Shown: piece by piece, positions 1 through 12,667 of the stretch
Position numbering within the stretch: the first letter of the stretch is position 1
Layout of the letters: each line of letters begins with the position of its first letter
Assembly (NCBI GenBank): GCA_015680905.1
Contig: JADFTS010000022.1
Coordinates: forward strand, 558,001-622,000
Reading direction: 5' to 3'
DNA length: 64,000 nucleotides
From: Coptis chinensis
Taxonomy: Eukaryota > Streptophyta > Magnoliopsida > Ranunculales > Ranunculaceae
Made by a program: the position numbers and the translations under genes
The notes under the pieces: generated by a model
The model's input: the letters and a program-made list of their open reading frames with translations, nothing else
What the model was told of the DNA's origin: nothing
Databases searched by the model: none

Positions 1-90
1 GGCATCTCTAAGTACCTTTGTCCAAATTTAAAATGATGGCAATTTTGATATTTAGTTTAAAATCAGAGGGAAATAGAAATGTTACTCCTT

Positions 91-97
91 TATAAGG
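91..97 (+). promoter_or_regulatory. Putative TATA box of the DUF761 gene
   Basis: TATAAGG lies 37 bases before the first in-frame ATG (134) and 121 bases before the ATG at 218. A plant start site about 30 bases downstream of a TATA box would fall near 125. That leaves almost no leader for the ATG at 134 and favours a later start. Only the motif and the spacing support this. Confidence 0.4.
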
Positions 98-217
98 GAA
101 CTTGGACAAAACCTTGCACTCCCCAACCAAAAAATGGTTGGGCCATTCCAGTTGAAATCCCTACACTCTCTTCATGTTTTTACTATGAAGTCTCCATTCT
201 ACAACCCAACACACTCC

Positions 218-721
218 ATGAAAATTAAAACACTGGTACATTCTTTTCAGCATATGTGGCAAGTACTAAGAGCACTAACCAAAGTGAAGTCTATGTTCAT
301 GCAACTACTTGACAAGAACAAAGACAACAAAACTTACTTAGACACCATCAAGAAGAGGAAAAAGAAGAAGAGCAAGAAGCTTTTTAGCTCAATCATTATG
401 CATTATAACTGGTGCTCCTCCAATGTGATCCCCATGCCTCAGCCAGTTGTTGACGAGGTCTACACTAGACACGAGTACTTTGATTCAACTTGGAACACAA
501 TCGTCCCAGCTGAAGACTACTATCAAGATGAATTAAGTTCACAACTATCTGGGTACCTCAAGTGGCTTGAAGAAAAGGTTCCAGAGAATTCTATAGATGG
601 AGATCTTTATGAGATTGATAGGCTTGCCGACAAGTTCATTGCAAACTGTCATGAGAAATTCAGATTGGAGAAGCAAGAGTCTTATAGGAGATACCAAGAA
701 ATGCTGGCTAGGAGCATGTGA
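218..721 (+). CDS. DUF761 (cotton-fibre-protein-like) family protein
   Basis: This is a single-exon gene for about 167 residues of a small plant-specific protein. The C-terminus carries the diagnostic DUF761 block: EIDRLADKFI, then a helix ending EKQESYRRYQEMLARSM just before the stop. The N-terminus (MKIKTLVHSFQHMW) is the basic, amphipathic start usual in the family. A very basic KKRKKKKSKK patch follows about 50 residues in, and the middle is acidic and unstructured. Two upstream in-frame ATGs (134 and 188) would add up to 28 residues; I prefer 218 because the protein then begins as family members do and because of the TATA spacing. The biochemical role of the family is not established; members are linked to growth and stress phenotypes. 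No frameshift or broken residue is seen. Confidence 0.82.
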   Translation: MKIKTLVHSFQHMWQVLRALTKVKSMFMQLLDKNKDNKTYLDTIKKRKKKKSKKLFSSIIMHYNWCSSNVIPMPQPVVDEVYTRHEYFDSTWNTIVPAEDYYQDELSSQLSGYLKWLEEKVPENSIDGDLYEIDRLADKFIANCHEKFRLEKQESYRRYQEMLARSM

Positions 722-883
722 GATATCTTGTTTTTCCTTTAATGTTGTGTTGCATTTTAGAGGACTAGAATTAGTGAGTTAGAGCTTTTCAGCCACTTCT
801 TTAAATGTGAGTCCTGGAGAATCATAAGTCACTTCTCATGATGGAAAGTTTCAGTTTCTGCTTTCCTCTTCCGATCTCCTTGC

Positions 884-913
884 CTTTCTTTCTTTCTATC
901 TTTCTTTCTTTCA
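884..913 (+). repeat. Pyrimidine (CTTT)n microsatellite
   Basis: An imperfect CTTT run of about 30 bases lies about 165 bases beyond the DUF761 stop, probably in or just past its 3' UTR. Confidence 0.8.
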
Positions 914-1759
914 AACTTCCATTTATTAATCTGAGTGCAACAGAGCAAGTTTTATAAGATTGGAAAATGATTGACAATTCTAAGCACAAGGCCAACCATT
1001 ACATGGACTTTAATTTGTATCATACGACAAAAGATTGACTTATTAATATATTGATCGAGTAAGACTGAACTGAAATTATTGGAAATGCATGTAATGCGCA
1101 AGTATGTATATATACACATTAATTTGCTTTGCTTGTATGGATTTATAATTGATATAATCCACAAGAGATTTGGGTTATGTTTTATCAGCTAAATTAAATG
1201 TTTGCTCTACAAGAATTTGAGATTTCAAAAAGATCGAGCAAGGATTGAAAAAGGAAAAGGGAAATCAAACGACCAGAGCCCCACCTAATAGAATTGTTTG
1301 GGATTCAAAAGTGAAATTAAAGAAATCATTTTATCGACTAATAGTGGTCAAAGTGCCATGACGCCATGAAACATTAAAAGTTACCTAAGTATGATCACGC
1401 GTACATCAAACTAACTGCCTCTATAGGCCATGTTCGATTTACCAGGTGCACTCCACGTCTCCACGTGAGCAAAGAGTGTTGCATGAACGTAATGCAACCT
1501 GACAACCTCCCTAGTGAGGACGCACAAGGCACAACCGTTGATCCAAAGGCTAGCTTGCATTGTGTGTACACCACCTGTTACAGAATCGTAATTAACCTTG
1601 GTCCGTTTTTCAGTTAGGTTAATGATCCGTGACTACGACTCGGTTTGTTATGAGGTGTTTATTATGTTGTTTGTGGTATTAATCTTGGTACATCCAAATA
1701 TTTTCAAATGTGTAGGCTATGTGGGAATTTGTAGACATTTTATTTTGAAGTGGTACTAT
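914..1759. other. Gene-free intergenic DNA
   Basis: AT-rich sequence without a supportable coding region. A short GC-richer stretch near 1440-1475 holds two closely spaced ACGT cores (one CACGTG). No adjacent gene clearly uses it. Array 1 begins abruptly after it. Confidence 0.6.
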
Positions 1760-1900
1760 AAGTTGTTGTAAGTGTGGCCTATGTTCAAAACTTGCATGTT
1801 CAATATTTACACTCTAGGTATTATCGAAGGCACGTAGTGCTATTGAAGTTATTTCTGAAACAGTATTTAAATTAATCGAAGAAAATAAAAAAAATAAAAT

Positions 1901-2212
1901 AGTAGTAAAATTAGGATAAGTCAAATCTTTTTATTCTAGTTATTGGTTTTAAGCCCGTGTCTCTCAACTTCTCAAGTCGATAGCTAGCAATACTAATATG
2001 TATCTACGGAGGCCCTAACAACAAAATTAAGTACACTATACGTTTTTGTTCCAAATAGTAGTAAAATTAGGATAAGTCAAATATTTGTATTCTAGTTATT
2101 GGTTTTAATCCCCGTGTCTCTCAACTTCTAAAGTCGATAGCTAGCAATACTAATCTGTATCTACGGAGACCCTAACAACAACAAAAAAAAGTACACTACA
2201 CGTTTTTGTCAA
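1901..2212 (+). repeat. 156-bp tandem duplication inside the first unit of array 1
   Basis: The segment starting AGTAGTAAAATTAGGATAAG at 1901 is repeated starting at 2057, so the first unit is about 150 bp longer than the next. The copies differ at several bases, so the duplication is not very recent. Confidence 0.8.
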
Positions 2213-5200
2213 CACACAATAAGTTACCAACTATATCCATAATTAAACTAAACAACTGCCAAACATTAACATGTTTCTTCTTGATGTCGTGAGAATCAAG
2301 TATTTTGGTCTACCAAAAAAAAAAAAAAAATCAAATATATGAATTAGAAGAATGCCTTCCAAGAGTGGGTGAGATTTCACCAGCAATGCGATGTTACATG
2401 ACTTTGATAAAATTCAATATATACAATCCTTAATTATGCTTCCACTTATAATACTACTAGCTTAAGTTTATAGATTGCCTCAATTACAATGCACGTTGGG
2501 CCATCAAAAGTGAAGCTTTGTTGGAACAATGTTGTACCGAGCTCTCCATGTCAATCAGCAGATATTATATGGTAATATCTTGTAACTAATCCATAGCGTT
2601 GACCATTCATATAGCCATGCCTGAAGATTAAGAAAGCCATTTATAATGAGAATGCTTAAATGTATGCTGTAGATAGACTTCTGTTAAATAATATAATACC
2701 TTAGCGAAAGTAATTGCATTTTCTTTTGAATTGGGTAAACTTTTGAATCTAGATATTATAGACATGATTGCGAAACCCACATATAAAAACCTAAAAGAAA
2801 ACCTCACACAACTAAGCCAGGGTTTTGAATTAAGCCAAATAGCTTTAAGGTTGCTCCGAATGGTATGCTTTGAAAGCTGAGTGAGTTCGTGGAACTACTT
2901 GTTTTTTTTTTTTTTTTTTTTTTTTATATACTCTTCAAATAAAAGAAAATGTTTTTGTTTTCCCAGAACATATAAAAGAAATGTGATTTCTATATTGAAA
3001 TTTTATGTGAATAACTTTGCCAATAAAGAAGACAAAGTACTTAAATAAAACTTACAGTAAAACTTGTTTCCAAACTTCTAATTCAACGGGAATCGAAGGA
3101 AAGTCGAAGGAAAGAGGTTAGGCAAGAAATAAGGTGATCTGAGAGAGATTAGGTAATGACTAATTTATACATTGTTGTAAGGTTTGGCATATGTTCAGAA
3201 CTTGCATGTTCAATATTTACACTCTAGGTATTACCGAAGGCACGAAGTGCTGTTGATGTTATTTCTGGAACAGTATTTAAATTGATCGAAGAAAATAAAA
3301 AAAATAAAATATTAGTAAAATTAGGATAAGTCAAATATTTTTATTCTAGTTATTGGTTTTAATCCCCATGTCTCTCAACTTCTAAATTCGATAGCTAGCA
3401 ATACTAATATGTATCAACGGAGACCCTAACAACAAAATTAAGTACACTACACGTTTTGGTCCACCCACAATAAGTTTCCAACTTTAACCTTAATTAAACT
3501 AAACAACTGCCAAACATTAACATGTTTATTCTTGATGTCGTGAGAATCAAGTATTTTGGTCTACCAAAAAAAATATCAAATATGTGAATTAGAAGGTGGC
3601 CTTCCAAGAGTGGGTGAGATTTCACCAGTAATGCGATGTTACATGGCCTTGATAAAATTCAATATATAAAATCCTTAATTATGCTCTCACTTATAATAAT
3701 ACTTGCTCAAGTTCATAGATTGCCTCAATTACAATGCACGTTGGGCCATCAAAAGAGAAGCTTCGCTAGAACAATGTTGTACCGAGCTCTCCATGTCAAT
3801 CAGCAAATAGTATATGGTAATATCTTGTAACTAATCCATAGCGTTGACCATTCATATAGCAATGCCTGAAGGTTAAGAAAACCATTTATAATGAGAATGC
3901 TTAAATATATACTCAAGATAGACTTATTGTTAAATAATATAATATCTTAGCGAAAGTAATTGCATTTTCTTTTGAATTGGGTAAACTTTTGAATCTAGAT
4001 ATTATAGACATGACTGCAAAACCCACATATAAAAACCTAAAACAAAAAACCTACATAACTAAGCCAGGGTCTGAAATTAAGCCAAATAGCTTTAAGGTTG
4101 CTCCAAATGGTATGCTTTGAAAGCTAAGCGGGTTCGTGGAACAACTTGTGTTTTTTTTTTTTTTTTTTTATATACTCTTCGAATAAAAGAAAATGTTTTT
4201 GTTTTTCTAGAACATATAAAAGAAATGTGATTTCTATATTGAAATTTTATGTGAATAACTTAGCGAAATAAAGAAGACAAAGTACTTAAATAAAACTTAC
4301 AGTAAAACTTGTTTCCAAACTTCTAATTCAACGAGAATCGAAGGAAAGAGATTAGGCAGGAAATAAGGTGATCTGAGAGAGATTAGGCAATGATTAATTT
4401 ATATGTTGTTGTATGTGTGGCTTATGTTCAGAACTTGCATGTTCAATATTTTCACTCTAGGTATTACTGAAGGCATGAAGTGCTATTGAAGTTATTTCTA
4501 AAACTTTATTTAAATTGATCGAAGAAAATAAGAAAAATAAAATAGTAGTAAAATTAGGATAATTCAAATATTTTTATTCTAATTACTGGTTTTAATCCCC
4601 GTGTCTCTAAACTTCTAAAGTCGATAGCTAGCAATAATAATCTGTATCTACGGAGACCCTAACAAAAAAAAAAAAGTACACTAAAGGTTTTTGTCAACAC
4701 ACAATAAGTTACCAACTATATCCATAATTAAACTAAACAATCTGCCAAACATTAACATGTTTCTTCTTGATGTCGTGAGAATAAAGTATTTTGGTCTACC
4801 AAAAAAAAAAATCAAATATATGAATTAGAAGGAGGCCTTCCAAGAGTGGGTGAGATTTCACCAGCAATTCGATGTTACATGGCTTTGATAAAATTCAATA
4901 TATACAATCCTTAATTATGCTCTCACTTATAGTACTATTTGCTCAAGTTTATAGATTGCCTCAATTACAATGCACGTTGGGCTATCAAAAGTGAAGCTTT
5001 GCTGGAACAATGTTGTACCGAGCTCTCCATGTCAATCAACAGATATTATATGGTAATTTCATGTAAGTAATCCATAGCGTTGACCATTCATATAGCCATG
5101 CCTGAAGGTTAAGAAAGCCATTTATAATGAGAATGCTTAAATGTATAATAAAGATAGACTTATTGTTAAATAATATAATACCTTAGTGAAAGTAATTGCA

Positions 5201-6713
5201 TTTTCTTGTGAATTGGGTAAAATTTTGAATCTAGATATTATAGACGTGACTGCAAAATCCACATATCAAAACCTAAAAGAAAAAGCCCACACAACTAAGC
5301 TAGGGTATTGAATTAAGCCAAATAGCTTTAAGGTTGCTCCGAATGTTATGCTTTAAAAGCTGAGCGAGTTCGTGGAAATTCTTGAGGTTTTATTTATTTT
5401 TTTTTTTTTTTTTTAATTTTTTTTTTTAGTATATAATCTACGAATAAAAGATTTTTTTTTTAGTATATTCTTTTCGAATAAAAGAAAATGTTTTTTTTCC
5501 TAGAACATATAAAAAAAATGTGATTTATATATTGAAATTTTATGTGAACAACTTAGCCAAATAAAGAAGACAAAGTACTTAAATAAAACTTACAGTAAAA
5601 CTTGTTTCCAAACTTCTAATTCAACGGGAATCGAAGGAAAGTCGAAGGAAAGAGATTAGGCAAGTAATAAGGTGATCTGAGAGTGCTTAGGCAAGATTAA
5701 TTTATACGCTGTTGTATGTTTGGCCTATGTTAAGAAATTGCATGTTCAATATTTACACTCTAGGTATTACCGAAGGCACGAAGTGCTATTGTAGTTATAT
5801 CTGAAACAGTAATTAAATTGATCGAAGAAAACAAAAAAAATAAAATATTAGTAAAATTAGGATAAGTCAAATATTTTTATTCTAGTAATTAGTTTTAATC
5901 CCCATGTCTCTCAACTTCTACAGTCGATAGTTAGCAATACTAATATGTATCTACGGAGACCCTAACAACAAAATTAAGTACACTACACATTTTTGTCCAC
6001 ACACAATAAGTTACCAACTTTAACTTTAATTAAAATAAACAACTGCCAAACATTAGCATGTTTCTTCTTGATCTCGTGAGAATCAAGTATTTTCGTCTAC
6101 CAAAAAAAAAAAAAAAAAAAAAAATATGTGAATTAGAAGGTGGCCTTCCAAGAGTGGGTGAGATTTCACCAGTAATGCGATGTTACGTGGCTTTGATAAA
6201 ATTCAATATATAAAACCCTTAATTATGCTCTCACTTATAATACTACTTGCTCAAGTTTATAGATTGCCTCAATTAAAATGCACGTTGGGGCATCAAAAGT
6301 GAAGCTTTACTGGAACAATGTTGTACCGAGCACTCCATGTCAATCAGTAGATATTATATGGTAATATCTTGTAACTAATCCATAGCGTTGACCATTTATC
6401 CATAGCGTTGACCATTTATATAGCCATGCCTGAAGATTAAGAAAGCCATTTAGAATGAGAATGCTTAAATGTATACTCAAGATAGACTTATTGTTAAATA
6501 ATATAATACCTTAGATAAAGTAATTGCATTTTCTTTTGAATTGTGTAAACTTTTGAATCTAGATATTATCGACATGACTGCAAAACCCACAAATAAAAAC
6601 CTAAAAGAAAAAACCCACACAAGGAGGCCAGGGTTTTGAATTAAGCCAAATAGCTTTAAGGTTGCTCCGAATGGTATGCTTTGAAAGCTGAGCAAGTTCG
6701 TGGAACAACTTGT

Positions 6714-6740
6714 GTATGTATGTGTGTGTGTGTGTGTGTG
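6714..6740 (+). repeat. (TG)n microsatellite in array 1
   Basis: A TG dinucleotide run replaces the poly-T tract found at the same place in other units. Similar runs occur at 10051-10076 and 12609-12628, so the T tract has changed to TG in some units only. Confidence 0.85.
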
Positions 6741-7952
6741 GTGATTTTATTTTTATTTTATTATTTTTTTTTTGTAGTATATAATCTACGAATAAAATAT
6801 TTTTTTTTTGTATATACTCTTCGAATAAAAGAAAATGTTTTTGTTTTCCTAGAACATATAAAAGAAATATGATTTCTATATTGAAATTTTATGGGAAAAG
6901 CTTTGCCAATAAAAAAGACAAAGTACTTAAATAAAACTTACAGTAAAACTTGTTTCCAAACTTCTAATTCAACGGGAATCGTAGGAAAGTCGAACGAAAG
7001 AGGTTAGGCAAGAAATAAGGTGATCAGAGAAAGATTAGGCAATGATTAATTTATACGTTGTTCTATGTTTGGCATATGTTCAGAACTTGCATGTTCAATA
7101 TTTACACTCTAGGTATTACCGAAGGCACGAAGTGCTGTTGATGTTATTTCTGGAACAGTATTTAAATTAATCGAGGAAAAAAATATATTAGTAAAATTAG
7201 GATAAGTAAAATATTTTTATTCTAGTTATTGGTTTTAATCCCCGTGTCTCTCAACTTCTAAAGTCGGTAGCTAGCAATACTATTCTGTATCTACGGAGAC
7301 CCTAACAACAAAATTAAGTACACTAGACGTTTTTGTCCACACACAATAAGTTACAAAGTTTAACATTAATTAAACTAAATAACTGCCAAACATTAACATG
7401 TTTCTTCTTGATCATATTGTGAGAATCAAGTATTGTGGTCTACCAAAAAGAAAATCAAATATGTGAATTAGAAGGAGGCCTTCCAAGAGTGGGTGAGATT
7501 TCACCAGCAATGCGATGTTACATGGCTTTGATAAAATTCAATATATAAAACCCTTAATCATGCCCTCACTTATAATACTACTTGCTAAAGTTCATAGACT
7601 GCCTCAATTACAATGCACGTTTGGCCATCAATAGTGAAGCTTCGCTGGAACAATGTTGTACCGAGCTCTCCATGTCAATCATCAAATAGTATATGGTAAT
7701 ATCTTGTAACTAATCCATAGCGTTGACCATTCATATGGCCATGCCTTTAAGAAAGCCATTTATAATGAGAATGCTTAAATGTATACTAAAGATAGACTTA
7801 TTGTTAAATAATATAATACCTTAGCGAAAGTAATTGCATTTTCTTGTGAATTGGGTAAAATTTTGAATCTAGATATTATAGACATGACTGCAAAATCCAC
7901 ATATCAAAACCTAAAAGAAAAATCCCACACAAGTAAGCTAGGGTATTGAATT

Positions 7953-8783
7953 AGGATAAGTAAAATATTTTTATTCTAGTTATTGGTTTTAATCCCCGTG
8001 TCTCTCAACTTCTAAAGTCGGTAGCTAGCAATACTATTCGGTATCTACGGAGACCCTAACAACAAAATTAAGTACACTAGACGTTTTTGTCCACACATAA
8101 TAAGTTACAAAGTTTAACCTTAATTAAACTAAACAACTGCCAAACATTAACATATTTTTCTTCTTGATGTCGTGAGAATCAAGTATTTTGGATTTCCAAA
8201 AAAAAAAAAAAAATATGTTAATTAGAAGGAGGCCTTCCAAGAGTGGGTGAGATTTCACCAACAATGCGATGTTACATGGCTTTGATAAAATTCAATATAT
8301 AAAATCCTTAATTATGCCCTCACTTATAATACTGCTTGCTCAAGTTCATAGATTGCCTCAATGACAATGCATGTTAGGCCATCAAAAGTGAAGCTTCGCT
8401 GGAACAATGTTTTACCGAGCTCTCCATGTCAATCATCAAATAGTATATGGTAATATCTTGTAACTAATCCATAGCGTTGACCATTCATATAACAATGCCT
8501 GAAGGTTAAGAAGACCATTTATAATGAGAATGCTTAAATGTATACTCAAGATAGACTTACTGTTAAATAACATAATACCTTAGCGAAAGTAATTGCATTT
8601 TCTTTTGAATTGGGTAAACTTTTGAATCTAGATATTATTGACATGACTGCAAAATCCACATATCAAAACCTAAAAGAAAAAACCCACACAACTAAGGCAG
8701 GGTTTTGAATTAGGCCAAATAGCTTGAAGGTTGCTCCGAATGGTATGCTTTAAAAGCTGAGCAAGTTCGTGGAAATTCTTAAG

Positions 8784-8830
<47 letters not shown>

Positions 8831-9116
8831 TATATTCTCTTCGAATAAAAAAAAATGTTTTTTTTTCCCAAGAACATATAAAAAAAATTTGATTTCTATA
8901 TTGAATTTTTATGTGAATAACTTAGCCAAATAAAGAAGACAAAATATTTAAATAAAACTTACAGTAAAACTTGTTTCCAAACTTCTAATTCAACGGGAAT
9001 CGAAGGAAAGTCGAAGGAAAGAGGTTAGGCAAGAAATAAGGTGATCTGAGAGAGGTTAGGCAATGATTAATTTATATGTTGTTGTATGTTTGGCTTATGT
9101 TCAGAACTTGCATGTT
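7953..9116 (+). repeat. Partial extra unit of array 1
   Basis: At about 7952 the text jumps from the block after the TCTAGATATTATAG landmark back to the AGGATAAGT block, skipping the T-tract region. This gives a landmark spacing of about 2.0 kb instead of 1.3 kb. The junction sits in GAATTA, which both parent positions share as AATTA, so it looks like recombination at 5 bases of microhomology. Confidence 0.75.
8787..8829 (+). repeat. Long poly-T tract
   Basis: An uninterrupted run of more than 40 T at the variable T-tract position of the unit. Tracts of 10-30 T occupy the same place in most other units. Its true length is uncertain in any assembly. Confidence 0.85.
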
Positions 9117-10061
9117 CAATATTTACACTCTAGGTATTACCGAAGGCACGAAGTGCTATTGAAGTTATTTCTGAAACATTGTTTAAATTGATCGAAGAAA
9201 AAAAAATAAAATATTAGTAAAATTAGGATAAGTCAAATATTTTTATTCTAGTTATTGGTTTTAATCTCCGCGTCTCTCAACTTCTAAAGTCATTAGCTAG
9301 CAATACTAATATGTATCTACGGAGAACCTAACAACAAAATTAAGTACACTACACATTTTTGTCCACACACAATAAGTTACCAACTTTAACTTTAATTAAA
9401 CTAAACAACTGCCAAACATTAACATGTTTCTTCTTGATCTCGTGAGAATCAAGTATTTTGGTCTACTAAAAAAAAAAATCAAATATGTGAATTAGAAGGT
9501 GGCCTTCCAAGAGTGGGTGAGATTTCACCAGTAATGCAATGTTACATGGCTTTGATAAAATTCACTATATACAATCCTTAATTATGCTCCCACTTATAAT
9601 ACTACTTGCTCAAGTTTATAGATTGCCTCAATTACAATGCACACTGGGCCATCAAAAGTGAAGCTTCGCTGGAACAAAGTTGTACTGAGCTCTCCATGTC
9701 AATCATCAAATAGTATATGGTAATATCTTGTAACTAATCCATAGCGTTAAACATTCATATAGTTATGCCTGAAGGTTAAGAAAGCCCTTTATAATGGGAA
9801 TGCTTAAATGTATACTAAAGATAGACTTATTGTTAAATAATATAATACCTTAGCAAAAGTAATTGCATTTTCTTGTGAATTGGTTAAAATTTTGAATCTT
9901 GATATTATAGACATGATTGCAAAACCCACATATAAAAACTTAAAAGAAAAAATCCACACAACTAAGTCAGGGTTTTGAATTAAGCCAAATAGCGTTAAGG
10001 TTGCTCCGAATGGTATGCTTTGAAAGCTGAGCGAGTTCGTGGAACTAATTGTGTGTGTGTG

Positions 10062-10092
<31 letters not shown>

Positions 10093-12613
10093 TTTGAGAT
10101 ACTCTTTTTTAAAAGAAAATGTTTTTGTTTTCCTAGAACATATAAAAGAAATGCGATTTCTATACTGTAATTTTTTGTGAACAACTTAGCCAAATAAAGA
10201 AGACAAAGTACTTAAATAAAACTTACAGTAAAGCTTGTTTCAAAACTTCTAATTCAACGGGAATCGAAGGAAAGTCGAAGGAAAGAGGTTAGGCAAGAAA
10301 TAAGGTGATCTGAGAGAGATTAGGCAATAATTAATTTATACGTTGTTGTATGTGTGACCTATTTTCAGAACTTGTATGTTCAATATTTACACTCTTGGTA
10401 TTACCGAAGGAACGAAGTGCTATTGAAGTTATTTCTGAAACTATATTTAAATTGATCGAAGAAAATAAAAAAAAATAAACTAGTAGTAAAATTAGGATAA
10501 TTCAAATATTTTTATTCTAATTATTGGTTTTAAGCCCCGTGTATCTCAACTTCTAAAGTCGATAGCAAGCAATACTAATCTGTATCTACGGAGACCCTAA
10601 CAAAAAAAAAAAAAAGTACACTTCACGTTTTTGTCAGCACACAATAAGTTACCAACTATATCCATAATTAAACTAAACAACTGTCAAACATTAACATGTT
10701 TCTTCTTGATGTCGTGACAATCAAGTATTTTGGTCTACCAAAAAAAAATCAAATATATGAATTATAAGGAGGGCTTCCAAGAGTGGGTGAGATTTCACCA
10801 GCAATACGATGTTATATGGCTTTGATAAAATTCAATATATAGAATCCTTAATTATGCTCCCATTTATAATACTACTTGCTCAAGTTTATAGATTGCCCCG
10901 ATTACAATGCAAGTTGGGCCATCAAAAGTGAAGCTTCGCTGGAACAATGTTGTACCGATCTCTCCATGTCAATCAGCAAATAGTATATGGTAATATCATG
11001 TAACTAATCCATAGCGTCGACGATTCATGTAGCAATGCCTGAAGGTTAGGAAAACTATTTATAATGAGAATGCTTAAATGTATACTCAAGATAGACTTAT
11101 TGTTAAATAATATAATACCTTCGCGAAAATAATTGAATTTTCTTTTGAATTGGGTAAACTTTTGAATCTAGATATTATAGACATGACTGCAACCCACATA
11201 TAAAAACCTAAAAGAAAAAACCCACACAACTAAGCCAGGGTTTTGAATTGAGCTAAATAGCTTTAAGGTTGCTCCGAATGGTATGCTTTGAAAGCTGAGC
11301 AAGTTCGTGGAACTACTTGGGTTTTTATTTATTTATTTTTTTTATATTTTTTTTGAATATAATATACGAATAAAAGATTTTTTTTTTGGATATACTCTTC
11401 TATTAAAAGAAAATGTTTTTGTTTTTCCAGAACATATAAAAAAAATGTGATTTCTATATTGAAATTTTTTGTGAATAACTTTGCCAATAAAGAACACAAA
11501 GTATTTAAATAAAACTTACAGTAAAATTTGTTTCCAAACTTCTAATTCAACGGGAATCGAAGTAAAGTCGAAGGAAAGAGGTTAGGCAAGAAATAAGGTG
11601 ATCTGAGAGAGATTAGGCAATGGTTAATTTATACGTTGTTGTATGTTTGGCATATGTTCAGAACTTGAATGTTCAATATTTACACTCTAGGTATTACCGA
11701 AGGCACGGAGTGCTGTTGATGTTATATCTGGAACTGTATTTAAACTGATTGAAGAAAATAAAAAAAATAAAATATTAGTAAAATTAGGATAAGTCAAATA
11801 TTTTTATTCTAGTTATTGGTTTTAATCCCTGTGTCTCTCAACTTCTAAAGTCCATAGCTAGCAATAATATTCTGTATCTACGGAGAACCTAACAACAAAA
11901 TTAAGTACACTACACGTTTTTGTCTACAGACAATAAGTTACAAACTTTAACCTTAATTAAACTAAACAACTGCCAAACATTAACACATTTCTTCTTGATG
12001 TCGTGAGAATCAACTATTTTGGATTTCCAAAAAAAAAATCAAATATGTTAATTAGAAGGAGGCCTTCCAAGAGTGGGTGAGATTTCACCAGCAATGCGAT
12101 GTTACGTGACTTTGATAAAATTCAATATATAAAATCCTTAATTATGTTCTCACTTATAATACTACTTGCTCAAGTTCATAGATTGCCTCAATGACAATGC
12201 ACGTTGGGCCATCAAAAGTGAAGCTTCGCTGGAACAATGTTTTACCGAGCTCTCCATGTCAATCATCAATTAGTATATGGTAATATCTTGTAACTAATCC
12301 ATAGTGTTGACCATTCATATAACAATGCTTGAAGGTTAAGAAGACCATTTATAATGAGAATGCTTAAATGTATACTCAAGATAGACTTACTGTTAAATAA
12401 CATAATACCTTAGCGAAAGTAATTGCATTTTCTTTTGAATTGGGTAAACTTTTGAATCTAGATATTATTGACATGACTGCAAAATACACATATGAAAACC
12501 TAAAAAAAAACCTACACAACTAAGCCAGGGTTTTGAATTAAGCCAAATAGCGTTAAGGTTGCTCCGAATGGTATGCTTTGAAAGCTGAGCGAGTTCGTGG
12601 AACTAAATGTGTG

Positions 12614-12667
<54 letters not shown>

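Noticed and set aside
3636..3830. Open frames of about 65 codons inside array 1 (also 17324-17521, and 25527-25727 on the minus strand)
   Set aside because: They cover the same block of the unit but are open only in some units and on either strand; most units have stops or frameshifts there. No family resemblance.
9804..10193. Open frame of 129 codons on the minus strand with a His-Thr run
   Set aside because: The run is the translated (TG)n microsatellite plus poly-T; homologous units are not open.
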